A stretch of 64,000 nucleotides of DNA from JANLTX01 sp049840835 (GCA_049840835.1 JASGJG010000003.1:682001-746000), one strand, 5' to 3'; positions 8,062 through 17,953 are shown, counted from the stretch's first letter. Numbers and translations are program-made. Notes: a model not told the origin generated them from the letters alone.

Positions 8062-9639
8062 TTATTTTTCTGCGAGGCGCAGAAGGGTTCTGGTTTCGTT
8101 GTGCGTTATTTCGTCTAGCCCGGCACGCAGGGTATCTTCACGGGCTGCGATGGCAAACTGCACTCCTGCCCAGAGAATCCAGAGGCAGGCGGCGATCAGG
8201 CCACCCGAGCGTGCTGAGGCCCGCGCGGAGAGAAGCGGATAGCCCAGCTTCCGGCGAGCCGCTACGAACATGAGCGTACCCTGGGCGATAGGCCCGCTCA
8301 GAGCAATCAGGGCTATACCCACCACGGAGAGCCGTACCAGGGCATCCGGCCCCGGAAACCTTGAGGCTCCCAGAAGTGCCGCCACTCCCAGACCGATTCC
8401 CGCCAGCATCGGGACCGCAATCCGGCTTGGGTGGATATCCAGCGTAGGAGCGTCTCCGAAGCGTGCCTGCCAGCGCGTTGAAGCCAGAGTGCGACGTGAG
8501 AGCCAGGCTGCTAATCCGGACCCGGCGGCCAGGAGAAAGAGGAGCCCACTCGCGATAAACAGAGACATCTCCTGCATCGCTACTGTCACGGAGATAGGGT
8601 TGCGCGGCTCGACTCGCTGAAACAGATCTTTTGTGCCCGTACGGAACTCCCACACATTCTGCCAGACATCGGCGCGCTCAGGGTGGCCGTGAGCCACGCA
8701 CCAGGCCCGCCAACTTTCTCCGGTAATCTCCTGCCGACGAAGCTGGGCCGCCTCGTCGCTCTCTCCGGCTCTCTGAAGCTTTTTCCACTCGGTAGTATTG
8801 GCGCCGCCAGGCTCGCTTGCCGAGATCGCTATAAGAGCATTGCCCACAAGAACGCCGATGAAGGGGGCGGAGTCGATTCGGACTCTCAGGCCCAGTTTCT
8901 GGATATCCTGCCGGATTTCAAACCCCCGCTCCACATCGCCTGCCTTCTCTGCTGCCACTGCCTCACTCAGCGCAATACGACTCAGTGAGCGCAGCGGCGC
9001 ATAATGAGGGTAGGTTTCGGCAGCAGCGACAGCCATTCGGGCGATATGCGGGGTGCGCCCCTGAGCGGCCTCCAGTAAGTCCAGCTTTCCCTGAACCAAT
9101 GCCGTGGAGCCATCGTCGAAGCGTGGTTTTTCGGCAGCGCGGTGCAGTGCTATGAGCGCCTCGGTTTCTTTCCCCTGAGCCGCCAGACCCACCGCTGTCA
9201 TAGCGGGAAAGAACGCATTATCCGGGTCGAGTTTCTCGCTGACCTCGGCGCTTGCCACCAGCTGCACGCCGCGCTCGGTCAGGCGCTCCAGGTTCTGCGC
9301 GGAGGGTTGAGCGCGGCTATTGGGCTCACGCCAGTCCAGGTGCAGTCGATAGTCTTGCGTCTGCGCCCGCAGCAGAGCGGCGCGGGTAGTCACGCTTTCA
9401 GGGAATCGGCTTGCTACGACCTCTAACTTCGCCAGATCGCTGCCCGCGTTAGCCAGTGCGAACGCTTCCTTCTGAGGCTGAGTTTGCACAACCCACGCTT
9501 TCGTGGCTTCAACGCCACCGCTAACACCGAGCCTTGCGGCATGGACAGCCATACCCGGCAGCCAGGACGTTTTTGGAGAAAGGGAGACGGCAGCAACAGC
9601 GAGAAGGGCCGACACAGTAAGAATGCTTCGCGGGTTCAT
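8062..9639 (-). CDS. Multi-pass membrane protein with large extracytoplasmic helical domain
   Basis: The frame extends to 9897, but the start at 9639 (MNPRSILTVSALLAVAAV) gives a clean N-terminal signal or anchor and a protein of 525 aa; the extra upstream sequence is not protein-like. Residues about 30-370 are Ala/Leu/Glu-rich and helical, with TPR-like character (GNALIAISASE, DPDNAFFPAMTAVGLAAQGKETEALIALHRAA). Four transmembrane helices follow in the last 150 residues. No catalytic motif was seen and the family is not recognised. It may be a solenoid protein anchored by its C-terminal membrane bundle. Confidence 0.7.
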   Translation of the reverse strand: MNPRSILTVSALLAVAAVSLSPKTSWLPGMAVHAARLGVSGGVEATKAWVVQTQPQKEAFALANAGSDLAKLEVVASRFPESVTTRAALLRAQTQDYRLHLDWREPNSRAQPSAQNLERLTERGVQLVASAEVSEKLDPDNAFFPAMTAVGLAAQGKETEALIALHRAAEKPRFDDGSTALVQGKLDLLEAAQGRTPHIARMAVAAAETYPHYAPLRSLSRIALSEAVAAEKAGDVERGFEIRQDIQKLGLRVRIDSAPFIGVLVGNALIAISASEPGGANTTEWKKLQRAGESDEAAQLRRQEITGESWRAWCVAHGHPERADVWQNVWEFRTGTKDLFQRVEPRNPISVTVAMQEMSLFIASGLLFLLAAGSGLAAWLSRRTLASTRWQARFGDAPTLDIHPSRIAVPMLAGIGLGVAALLGASRFPGPDALVRLSVVGIALIALSGPIAQGTLMFVAARRKLGYPLLSARASARSGGLIAACLWILWAGVQFAIAAREDTLRAGLDEITHNETRTLLRLAEK

Positions 9640-9749
9640 GCACCCAGGAACGCCCCAGCGAGCAAAATGGTTACGGCTCTCTATCGATTCCTGCAATAGG
9701 GAAGGGAATAGTCTGCCGGTAGACCAATTGATTCCTAAGGAACAAAAAC

Positions 9750-10796
9750 ATGAACCTGCGCAACAATGCGGATGCCGCTGCCAGTTTGGAAGCCTTGATG
9801 CGTCTGAACCTTCTTGAGGGATACGAAGCCGAGGCCGTGGATCAACTCGGGCTGTCGGAGTCGCCGTTCGCCCCCGACGTCGCCCTTGCGGAGACATTAC
9901 ATCTACACATCAAGGTAGACGATACCCATCAGCTACCGATAAATGACTTCTTTGCGGCGGGTGCTCGCCTGGACCATCAGAAAGATGGCTTCGTGAAATG
10001 GCGCTTTCCCGGTGCTATCAATGCCATCTTCTCGCACATCAAAGTGTCACAGGAGGAACTGCTGGAAACGGAAACCAACCGTCGCCCTCGTCCGTTTCTG
10101 GACCATATCGGCATCGATCTACGGGCCGAGACACCTCCGGTGCGCGAGGCATTCGATACCCTGCCTCAGATTGCAGAAGCGCTGGACTGGAAACTTGCCT
10201 CACAGGGTGGTCCCGATCAGCCCGTGTATTGCTGCCATGTGGAAGTGGCCGAGAAACACTGGGTCTATCCCCCGGATCTTGGCGGCCATCCCGGTATTCC
10301 TCTGGAGTTCGCCTATGGGGAACTCAAGGTAAACCCGGATAAATCCGGCTGCGACCTGCGCCCTGCCAATCCCGACAAAGTGGACCCGGCGGCGCTGGCA
10401 GGTGTTTCCTGCTGCGGCACGGGCGGCCATGGTGCAGAGGCGCATGCGGTAGCTACCAGCTCCGGCAGCAGCTACTATCTGCCAGAGGATCTGGCGCGCT
10501 TCGGTGAGATCGCCCGTGTGAATCCGGCACTGGGAGAAGCCTTCTTCGCGTATTACCAGCAGGTTATGGAAAACGGCGTTCTAACGCGCCGGGAGAAATC
10601 CCTCATCGCTCTGTCTCTGGCCCACGCCCTGAAGTGCCCGTACTGCATAGATGCCTACACGGGGACATTGCACGGGCTGAATGTCAGCGAAGCGGAAATG
10701 AACGAGGCAGTCCACGTGGCCGGTGCCATGCAGGCTGGTATCACCCTGGTACACAGCGTTCAGATGATGAGCAAATTGGATCGCCTCTCCGCGTAA
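9750..10796 (+). CDS. CMD/AhpD-family peroxidase-like protein with extra N-terminal domain
   Basis: The protein is 348 aa; AAGGA precedes the ATG. Residues about 243-345 form a carboxymuconolactone decarboxylase/AhpD-like domain with the active-site motif CPYC (Cys296, Cys299) and the downstream helix EAVHVAGAMQAG. The block from YYLPEDLARFGEI on resembles the peroxidase-like proteins linked to arsenosugar biosynthesis. The first 240 residues are a separate domain with 'PFLDHIGIDLR' and 'CCHVEVAEKHW', faintly VOC-like, and there are CC pairs at 161-162 and 221-222. AhpD-type proteins use the CxxC in thiol redox chemistry. The domain fusion is unusual, and no arsenic gene lies beside it. Confidence 0.75.
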   Translation: MNLRNNADAAASLEALMRLNLLEGYEAEAVDQLGLSESPFAPDVALAETLHLHIKVDDTHQLPINDFFAAGARLDHQKDGFVKWRFPGAINAIFSHIKVSQEELLETETNRRPRPFLDHIGIDLRAETPPVREAFDTLPQIAEALDWKLASQGGPDQPVYCCHVEVAEKHWVYPPDLGGHPGIPLEFAYGELKVNPDKSGCDLRPANPDKVDPAALAGVSCCGTGGHGAEAHAVATSSGSSYYLPEDLARFGEIARVNPALGEAFFAYYQQVMENGVLTRREKSLIALSLAHALKCPYCIDAYTGTLHGLNVSEAEMNEAVHVAGAMQAGITLVHSVQMMSKLDRLSA

Positions 10797-10808
10797 AGAA
10801 CCCCACAA

Positions 10809-10842
10809 CGCCGACGAGTTTAGCCGCATAAGCTCGTCGGCG
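10809..10842. terminator. Hairpin between the CMD protein and the epimerase
   Basis: A 10-bp perfect stem (CGCCGACGAG / CTCGTCGGCG) with a 14-nt loop begins 13 bp after the stop codon. There is no T-run, so termination is plausible but weakly supported. Confidence 0.45.
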
Positions 10843-10885
10843 AAGCCAGTTTCCCCATTAGCCGCGTTACCTATACAATACAGGC

Positions 10886-11830
10886 ATGAAGGTAGTGATT
10901 CTGGGGGGCAGCGGGCATGTGGGAACGTATCTGGTGCCACGACTGGTGCTGGCAGGGCATGAGGTAGTCAATGTCAGCCGGGGCACGGCGAAGCCCTATC
11001 AACCCCATGCGGCGTGGGCCGAGGTACAGAGTGTCACACTGGACCGGACCAGCGAGGAAGCCGCCGGGACCTTCGGGCAGCGCATTCGGGAGCTTCAGCC
11101 CGATGTAGTGATCGATATGATCTGCTTCCAGCTGGACAGTGCGCGCCAGCTTGCCGAAGCGCTACATGGCCATATCCAGCACCTGCTGCATTGCGGCACT
11201 ATCTGGGTGCACGGGGCGAGCGCCGTAGTTCCCACTTCAGAGACAGAGCCACCGAAGCCTTTCGGGGAATACGGCATTCAGAAGGCAGCGATTGAAACCT
11301 ATCTGCTCGGCGAAGCGCGGCGCACCGGGTTTCCGGTCACTATATTGCATCCGGGGCATATCGTCGGGCCGGGCTGGCAACCGATAAACCCGGTGGGCAA
11401 TGGTTCTCCGGATATCTTCACGAAGCTCGCGCATGGTGAGGAGCTGGCCCTGCCGAACTTCGGGCTGGAGACACTGCATCATGTGCACGCCGATGATGTG
11501 GCCCAGGCGTTTATGAACGCCATGACCCACTGGAGCACATCGGTAGGTGAGAGCTTCCATGTGGTCTCGCCCGCCGCACTGACTTGCCGTGGCTATGCCG
11601 AAGCGATGGCAGCTTGGTTCGGCCAGCCTGCCCAACTACGCTTTTTGCCGTGGGATGAATGGCGCACGACCGTGACCGAGGGCCAGGCCAATTCCACCTG
11701 GGCGCATATTGCCCACAGCTCCCACTGCAGCATCGCAAAGGCCCAGAGTCTCCTGGAGTACACACCGCGCTACAGCTCGCTAGAGGCTATTCAAGAGTCC
11801 GTGCTCTGGTTGATCGAGCAGGGGATCTAA
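10886..11830 (+). CDS. NAD(P)-dependent epimerase/reductase (extended SDR)
   Basis: The protein is 314 aa. The N-terminus MKVVILGGSGHVGTYL carries the Rossmann GxxGxxG motif. The active-site Tyr/Lys pair is in YGIQKAAIE, with a Thr/Ser in strand 5 (HCGTIWVHG). The overall layout is that of NAD-dependent epimerase/dehydratase or isoflavone-reductase-like enzymes acting on nucleotide sugars or small carbonyl substrates. The substrate is not predictable. It is convergent with a member of the ECPPPDWL family. Confidence 0.8.
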   Translation: MKVVILGGSGHVGTYLVPRLVLAGHEVVNVSRGTAKPYQPHAAWAEVQSVTLDRTSEEAAGTFGQRIRELQPDVVIDMICFQLDSARQLAEALHGHIQHLLHCGTIWVHGASAVVPTSETEPPKPFGEYGIQKAAIETYLLGEARRTGFPVTILHPGHIVGPGWQPINPVGNGSPDIFTKLAHGEELALPNFGLETLHHVHADDVAQAFMNAMTHWSTSVGESFHVVSPAALTCRGYAEAMAAWFGQPAQLRFLPWDEWRTTVTEGQANSTWAHIAHSSHCSIAKAQSLLEYTPRYSSLEAIQESVLWLIEQGI

Positions 11831-11851
11831 CCGTGCCAGAGTCCGGGAATT

Positions 11852-12718
11852 TCAGGCCGAAGATTTAAAGTTTCCGTCTCTGGGTAACCAATCTGGAGGT
11901 GGGCACTCCGCTTCCAGGGCGGCCAGGTAGGCTTGCGCCATAGGTTCTGTGTAGACGTTCAGAACGTATGCCTCGCTGTCTGCATCTATACCCATGCGCC
12001 ATCGATGCATGAGATTCACACACACTGTCATGTCATGCAGGAATGAGGTTTGTTCCCATGCATCTGAGCACTCAATGCTTTCTTTGATAACACCATCTCC
12101 AGTATCAAAGATAGATCGGATTTCCGTGAGCGCATAGTGTCCTGCACGTGCCACATTGTATGTTTCCGCTCCCCCTACCTCATAACTCTGAACCAGAACA
12201 GTTTCAGGAGGGAAGAGATGATCTGGCTCGGGCCAATCCTTAGCATTCCCAGGCGGGGTAAATTCTTCGCATAGCTCATAGAGCTTTCCTAGAGGCTTAT
12301 ATCCGCGCTGGCGATAGCCAACAATTGGGTGCGCATATTCCACCATTGGGCGTAGCACCTCGGCCACAAAGCGTACAAAAATCCGTTGGTAAATAGGAAG
12401 GCGGTTCTTATCGTTGGGATTTAAAATCTGAACTCCCACCAGTGCTGTTTCGGACCGTATAGCAAACTCCCAATGCCATGGCTCCAGAGATTCAAATTCG
12501 AAGAAAATCAGAGTACTTCGGAGGTCGGTCGCCCAGTAGGGTACACCCCAATTCGTGAGATGGTCCCCGCGTTCCAGCAGTTTGACAGACCGTGTATATC
12601 GCTCGGTCCGTGGTAGAAGGGTGGCGAAAGTACGCTCCGCAGCTCGGCTTTCTTCCGAGAAGCCAAGGGCCATTGGCAGGATTGCTTTCTGCCACTGCTT
12701 GTTCTGCTCTGAGGTCAT
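11852..12718 (-). CDS. ECPPPDWL-family paralogue A (solitary copy)
   Basis: The protein is 288 aa from the ATG at 12718 (MTSEQNKQW); an in-frame upstream ATG would add 28 unrelated residues. Family landmarks are W-A-T-D-L-R near residue 68, FAIRSETALVG near 97, RIFVRFVAEVLRPMVEYA near 120, GYKPLGKLYELCEE near 145, and the C-terminal LEAECPPPDWLP. Its N-terminal region is the 'LLPE' subtype (TLLPRTER). It has no signal peptide or membrane segment and is predicted cytoplasmic and helical. I do not recognise the family. A hairpin lies between it and the MFS gene. Confidence 0.8.
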   Translation of the reverse strand: MTSEQNKQWQKAILPMALGFSEESRAAERTFATLLPRTERYTRSVKLLERGDHLTNWGVPYWATDLRSTLIFFEFESLEPWHWEFAIRSETALVGVQILNPNDKNRLPIYQRIFVRFVAEVLRPMVEYAHPIVGYRQRGYKPLGKLYELCEEFTPPGNAKDWPEPDHLFPPETVLVQSYEVGGAETYNVARAGHYALTEIRSIFDTGDGVIKESIECSDAWEQTSFLHDMTVCVNLMHRWRMGIDADSEAYVLNVYTEPMAQAYLAALEAECPPPDWLPRDGNFKSSA

Positions 12719-12763
12719 TGGCTTATTATCCCTTTCTTTCGTGTCAACATTGGGAAAGAGAGA

Positions 12764-12794
12764 AGCCCGTGCGGAGTGATTCTCCGCGCGGGCT
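12764..12794. terminator. Strong hairpin between MFS gene and paralogue A
   Basis: A near-perfect 13-bp stem (AGCCCGTGCGGAG / CTCCGCGCGGGCT, one G-U type pair) has a 5-nt loop. It lies downstream of the MFS stop on the minus strand, followed by a pyrimidine-rich tract. It is the likely end of the MFS transcript. Confidence 0.6.
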
Positions 12795-12819
12795 TTGGTC
12801 ATCGTAGTGCGGCTTTAGC

Positions 12820-13992
12820 TTATGCCACGGCACGGACTGGTTTGTGGAACCTGCCCTCGATATGCCAGGTGGCCAGCCCTGCGGTGCCCAGGGCGATAAG
12901 CACCAGGAGCGCGCCGAAGAGGCCGAGGTTATGGCCACCCAGTATCGGGATACCGAAGGCGCCGATCACACCCGCCGTGGTGACGCCCAGATAAGTGCTG
13001 GATGTATTCAACCCGAGGACGACCGGCGCAGTCTGCGGAGCCACGGAGACCAGCCTATGCTGCTGTGGCGCCAGAAGCCCCCAGCCACAGACACCCCAGA
13101 GAATCAGAGCGGGAATCGCAGTCCAGAGCGTGGCGCCGGTCCAGGAAAGGGACCCGAGAACGAGGGCCAGGGCGATAAGCAGGGTGAAGATGAGCTTGCG
13201 ACTGCCCAGGGAGTCCGCCAGTCGGCCCATGACCAGGTTGCTGACCGTACCACTGACCCCGAAGGCGACCAGGAGCAGTCCTACCAGCACCGTGTTGTGC
13301 CCAATGGCTCTATCGAAGATGACGGTGAAGTAGGTGTAGGCGATGAACTGGCCGCTCTGGAACAGCAAGGTGGTCAGCAGTGTGAGCGCGACGCGTGGGT
13401 CCGCTACAGGTTTTATGCGCTCCGCCAGCGTAATCTTCGGAGGGAGCGGGATGTGGGTCAGCAAGCGGGCGACTCCCAGCTGGGAGATAGCAGCGATAGC
13501 GGATACGCCCACCATGGTCCAGCGCCAGTCTATCAAGCCCCCGATAACGGCCCCGATAGGGGAACCCAGCGCGGTGGCGGCGGTCATACCCGCGATAACG
13601 ATGGAGAGCGCATAGCCACGCCGCTCCGGGGGGACCAGGCTGGCCACTGCACCGGTGGCTGTGGGGGCGAACATAGCTGCTCCCACGCCCGCTAGAATCC
13701 GGCTTGCGATAGCGATGGCGAAGCTCGGCGCTATCGCCGTGAGCAGATTGGCGACCACAAAGAGGCCAAGCCCTGAGAGGAGCATGCCCTTGCGCGGAAC
13801 CTGCGCGGCCACAGCAGCCAGCAGGGGCGCTAGAACCGCATAGGTGATCGCATAGGCTGTGGTCATCTGACCGGCTACACCGATGCTGACATGAAACGCT
13901 TGCGATATCTCGGGCAGCACACCTGCCATCACAAAACTGTCCGTGCCGAGAGCGAACATCCCGAGCGCCAAAACGAGTAAACGACGATCCAT
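12820..13992 (-). CDS. MFS transporter, DHA1-type efflux family
   Basis: The protein is 390 aa with about 12 hydrophobic helices. The N-terminus (LALGMFALGTDSFVMAGVLPEIS) and the motif RKGMLLSGLGLF region after helix 2 are typical of DHA1 drug:proton antiporters of the AraJ/YdhP group. It should export small molecules across the inner membrane using the proton gradient; the substrate is unknown. It is divergent from an HxlR-type regulator gene that carries a frameshift, with palindromic operators between them. Regulation by that protein is the natural inference. Confidence 0.85.
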   Translation of the reverse strand: MDRRLLVLALGMFALGTDSFVMAGVLPEISQAFHVSIGVAGQMTTAYAITYAVLAPLLAAVAAQVPRKGMLLSGLGLFVVANLLTAIAPSFAIAIASRILAGVGAAMFAPTATGAVASLVPPERRGYALSIVIAGMTAATALGSPIGAVIGGLIDWRWTMVGVSAIAAISQLGVARLLTHIPLPPKITLAERIKPVADPRVALTLLTTLLFQSGQFIAYTYFTVIFDRAIGHNTVLVGLLLVAFGVSGTVSNLVMGRLADSLGSRKLIFTLLIALALVLGSLSWTGATLWTAIPALILWGVCGWGLLAPQQHRLVSVAPQTAPVVLGLNTSSTYLGVTTAGVIGAFGIPILGGHNLGLFGALLVLIALGTAGLATWHIEGRFHKPVRAVA

Positions 13993-14019
13993 TCCGGGCC
14001 TCTTTCCAGGTCAATAATT

Positions 14020-14061
14020 AGTTGCATGACAAAACTATCATTGAAAGTTGCATGATGCAAC
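14020..14061. promoter_or_regulatory. Operator region between MFS and HxlR genes
   Basis: The decamer AGTTGCATGA occurs twice (14020-14029 and 14046-14055). The second copy is part of a perfect 15-bp palindrome (GTTGCATGATGCAAC, 14047-14061). The position between divergent MFS and HxlR-family genes fits binding by the HxlR dimer and shared control. Confidence 0.65.
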
Positions 14062-14082
14062 TTTTTTTGGTAGTGTCTAAGC

Positions 14083-14590
14083 ATGAAGCGAAAATCCTTT
14101 AGTGGGATGAACTGTTCGATAGCCAAGGCGCTCGAAGAGGTCGGAGAGTGGTGGTCGCTGGCTGATTGTGCGCGAGTGCACCCACGGCGCAACACGCTTT
14201 GATGAGTTTCAAACTCGCCTGGGTATCGCCCGAAATATCCTGACTGCTCGCCTGGAGCGCCTGGTCACTCTGGAGATTCTGGAGCGGTTCCCCCTGGCCG
14301 ACCGGGCCAATACCGAGGGGTATCGCCTGACGAAGAAAGGCGAGGAGCTGTATCCGGTACTGGTGGCCCTGATGCAGTGGGGAGACAACTGGCTGGTAAG
14401 CAATGGAAAGCCGCCCACGGTACTGGTGGAAGACGCTACGGGGGAGCCTGTTGAGAAAGTGACCGTGCTGGGAAAATCGGGCCGCCCGCTCTCGTTTCGG
14501 GATGTGCGCTACGCGGAAGGTCCGGGAGCCACGGAGACGACTCAGTCCGTCATCAAGAATAGAAACGAGCGGGTGCTGGGGAGCAAGTAA
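14083..14590 (+). pseudogene. HxlR-family transcriptional regulator, frameshifted
   Basis: Translation from the ATG at 14083 gives the usual HxlR N-terminus (MNCSIAKALEEVGEWWSL) and then runs into a stop near 14200. The rest of the winged helix (IVREC, RFDEFQTRLGIARNILTARLERLV, then YRLTKKGEELYPVLVALMQWGDNW) is in another frame. The shift lies near 14157-14163, where one extra G in CTGGCTG would explain it. Removing one base restores a continuous protein of about 168 aa. It may be a real loss or a sequencing error. HxlR proteins are DNA-binding dimers that sense electrophiles, thiol stress or ligands. Confidence 0.8.
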
Positions 14591-14595
14591 AAGAA

Positions 14596-17500
14596 CTACC
14601 CCTGGCTCAGGGCAGCCAGGAGAAGGTCGTCTAAGGCTGCCAGGTCGGTGGTGGTCCGGATTTCGGTAGCATGCGCTTCGCCCAAGGCCGATTGGAATTT
14701 TTCGGTCAGTTCCTCTATGTGCTGGTGATCGGTGATATGGAGCCAGATATCGTTTTTCTCATGGGAGGCGGAAATCGTGGCGAGCAGGCTTGCCCCCAGT
14801 GTATAGCGCTCTTCTTCGTACAGCAGGTTACACAGAAAGATCAGAGTATCCGCCTTGTTGTATTTGATATCTGCGCGCAGGTTCAGGGAGATCGCTTCCA
14901 CCAGGTAGCTGCGCACTCCAGCGAAATGACGCCGTTGCCACTCTACATGCGCCAGAGTGAAGAGGCACAGCGGCACAAAGTTTTTCTCGCCTGCCTGGCA
15001 GAGTGCTAGAGCTTCTACGCCGCGTGTATGCGCTTCGTCTAAATTGCCTTCCGCGAGAGCGGTGCTGCTGAGCTCATAGGTGTTCATTCCCATCCAGGAG
15101 CGATTGCGCAGCCTGCGGTGGATTTCCAGGGACCGCTGAAAATGGGCCTTCGCTTCGGACAGGTGCCCTTCTAATTTCAGTGTGATGGCCAGGTTATGTC
15201 GGGCTATACCTTCATCGATCAGGAGCGATGCCGCCTGGAAATGGCGCAGGGCCTGAGTATGCACAGCCCTTGCGCCCGCTAGGTCCCCCAGAGTTCGTAA
15301 GGAATTGCCATAGGGAATCTGTAGCCTTGCCTCGTTATCCGGGTCACCTATCTGGTGGGCTATCGCTATGCCCTCTTCAAAGATTGCTTTTGCCTCGGGA
15401 TATTTGTTGCTCCAGTTCAGAATCGTCCCCTGTATGCGTATCGCCTTCACCAGACCAATCGAAGCGGGTAGGCGACGATAGAACTCCTCCGTGGCAGCAC
15501 CATAGGTTCGCGCTACCTGGATATCGCCGCTTCGTAAGCCGGTGATCCCGGCGTTCAGCATCGCGACTCCACGCAGAGGGGCATCTTCCGGTGCGCCATA
15601 ATGCTGCAGCGCCTGCTGAAGCCCCCACACACCTTCTTCGTAGTAGCCGCGCCGCCACTGGAACTCACTGAGTGCTATCGCAAGCCGAAGAGCGCGCTCT
15701 CCGAGAGGGTCATCTGAAGAGTCCTCCAGGCTGAACTGCAGCGCGGAGCGGAAGTTGTCGTAATCGATCTCCATCTGGTCCATGGCATCCACGATCCGTG
15801 GGCCTTCCCAGAGCTCCCCCAGGTGCTCCGCTTGCTCTAAAAAGTAATCCCTATGCCGTGCCAGTGTGGTCTCCCAACCGTCGCTGGCTCGCAGTCGTGT
15901 CTGAGCAAACTTCCGGGTGGTTTCCAGTAGCCGATAACGCCCCACACCATCTCGCTGCTCTTCATAGACAACCAGAGATTTGTCGACAAGCCCTGTGAGT
16001 AGAGCCAGAATGGGCTGATTATTGACCGCGCCAGGAGTATGCACATCGGCGCAGACCCACTCCGCGCTCTCCAGGGAGCAGCCGCCGGAGAAGGCGGACA
16101 GGCGACCTAAAAAGAGCTGCTCTGCAGGTAAGAGCAGGTCGAAGCTCCACTCCAGTGTCGCTTCCATCGTTTGTTGCCGCGGGAGCGCGGCGGCATTGCC
16201 GCCCATAAGAAGCGAGAAACGCTGATCGAGATGTTGAAGAATCTGAGAGCTAGAGAGCGACCGGGTCCAGGCCGCCGCGAACTCGATAGCGAGAGGGATG
16301 CCATCCAGCCTGCGGCAGATCTCGGCGGCCTGTCGGAGTGCCTGCGGTGTGGTCCGGTACTGCGGCGCCTGCTGCCGGGCTCGCTCCTGGAACAATACCA
16401 CAGCGGGATAGTCCAGAAGCGCGGAGGACTTTTCTATGGGCTCACTGGTCTCGGTACTCTGCTGGGGAACTGCCAGAGAGGGAACGCGCCACACATACTC
16501 CCCGGTAAGACCGAGCGGCTGACGGCTGGTGACTAGAACGCGCAGGTGAGCACAGCCGGAGAGCAGCGCCTCCACACAGCGAGCACAGGGAAGCACCAGG
16601 TGCTCGCAGTTGTCTAAAACCAGCAGTAGAGGCATGGCTCGCAGATAGTCCAGGATTGTTTGGAGCCGGGTAGCGCCCTGGCGCTCACTGAGCTGCAGCG
16701 CGACCTGAATCGCCTGCATGAGCTGGGATTCCGAGGTTAGAGTGGCTAGCTCCACCCACACCACACCCTGCGCGAGCTCCGCCTGCTGAGTCCTGGCGAC
16801 CGCCTGAGCCAGTCGGGTCTTGCCGATTCCACCGGTACCGGTTAGAGTCACCAACCTGTGGGCTTTCAGATAGCCAGAGAGCTCCGCCTGCTCCCGCTCT
16901 CGACCGATCAGGCTTGTAAGGGGATAGGGGGAGCGTATCCTGGTGCCGGGTCTCACCAGTCTGGGAGTGTCGGTCCTGCGTGGTCAGCTGCCGATACAGC
17001 CGGATCGTCTCCTCCGCAGGTTCCAGGTTCAGCTCCCCGCGCAGGGCCTGGCGCAGCTCCCGGTACTGCCGCTCCACCCCGATATAGTCGCCCACCTGTC
17101 CCAGTGCACGCATTAGCCGACGTTGGGCCGTTTCCTGCAGGGGGTCTGTTTCTACAATCCGCCGGAGTAGTTTAATGGCGCCGGGCAAGTCTCCCTGTTG
17201 TTCCAGAGACTTCTCCAGCGTTTCCAGTGCAGTGATATAGTCGTCGCGCCGCCGTCTGCGTTCCGGAATTATCCAGCTCGTATCGCAATCGGCTAAGAGC
17301 TCGCCCCGATAGAGCGCAATGGCGGACTCCAGAGCCGCTTCCTTTTGAGCTTTAACACGCTGGTCGAACGCAACGACATCGCAGAAGGCATCAGTGAGGT
17401 CCAGTTGAATCGTCGAGCGTGTGGGTGTGATAAGGCGAGCACGCTCCGTGCCCAGTGCCGTTCGCAGCTGAGTCAGGGAGCGGCGCAGGTAGAACGCAGA

Positions 17501-17740
17501 CCGCTCTGGAGTCGCCTCGGGCCAGAGAGTATCCGCCAGCCACTCGCGAGAGAGTGGAGCCGGATGCCGCAGAACGAGCAACGCCAGTAGCCACTGCGTG
17601 GGCCGAGCCAGCCCCGCTATCTCCTCTCCCTGAATACGGAGGGCGAACGTGCCTAATAGATGGAGTTCCAGGGGAAATTCGGGGTCGTCTGCGGAGCGTT
17701 TGGGGTCTTGCCGCGAGCCTGGCATGGTTCTGTATACCAT
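14596..17740 (-). pseudogene. SARP/BTAD - NB-ARC - TPR regulator, frameshifted in the linker
   Basis: The 5' part (17740 to about 16950) encodes an OmpR-type winged helix (TQWLLALLVLRHPAPLSREWLADTLWP region) and a BTAD helical domain to RLYRQLTTQDR. The 3' part, in another frame, encodes the NB-ARC ATPase (SLIGREREQ, P-loop GTGGIGKT, Walker B LLLVLDNCEHL) and TPR repeats to 14596. The two frames overlap by 272 nt, and the 5' frame is nonsense beyond the join, so this was one gene of about 1,045 codons. The break lies between roughly 16920 and 16990. An intact relative is at 33949-36582. Loss would leave the DNA-binding half without its ATP-dependent switch. Confidence 0.8.
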
Positions 17741-17874
17741 GCAACGTTCCAGGTCGTCCCGGTTCTAGTGTAACCGTAGTGTCTCGATTTCTGTTCAGGC
17801 CAGGAGTAGCCCAACTGGCGGGATTCGTGTTCTTCTTATGGTCCTATTCTAGGAAAAATCTCAGGAAATAGCCT

Positions 17875-17910
17875 TGCAGAAACTCCCCAGGAATTCCTGG
17901 GGAGTTTCTG
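17875..17910. terminator. 36-bp perfect palindrome downstream of the CAP gene
   Basis: Two 18-nt arms (GCAGAAACTCCCCAGGAA and its complement) meet without a loop, so the RNA would need to open the central bases. There is no T-run on either side. It lies between the convergent ends of nothing coding on the plus strand and the CAP gene on the minus strand. It is a possible terminator or a protein-binding palindrome. Confidence 0.5.
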
Positions 17911-17953
17911 CTGGAGCCTGTTTGTGTGAGAGGGTAAAGAGACACAGACTGCT

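Noticed and set aside
12844..13695. A 283-codon plus-strand frame opposite the MFS gene
   Set aside because: It is Gln/Glu/Gly-rich shadow coding. The MFS protein is unambiguous.
14596..16956. The NB-ARC/TPR half as an independent gene with a GTG start
   Set aside because: It begins inside a linker with no ribosome-binding site. The upstream SARP frame becomes nonsense at the same place. One frameshifted gene is the simpler reading.
16900..17000. Programmed frameshifting in the SARP/NB-ARC gene
   Set aside because: I see no slippery heptamer with a following structure in the overlap. The intact relative at 33949 needs none.
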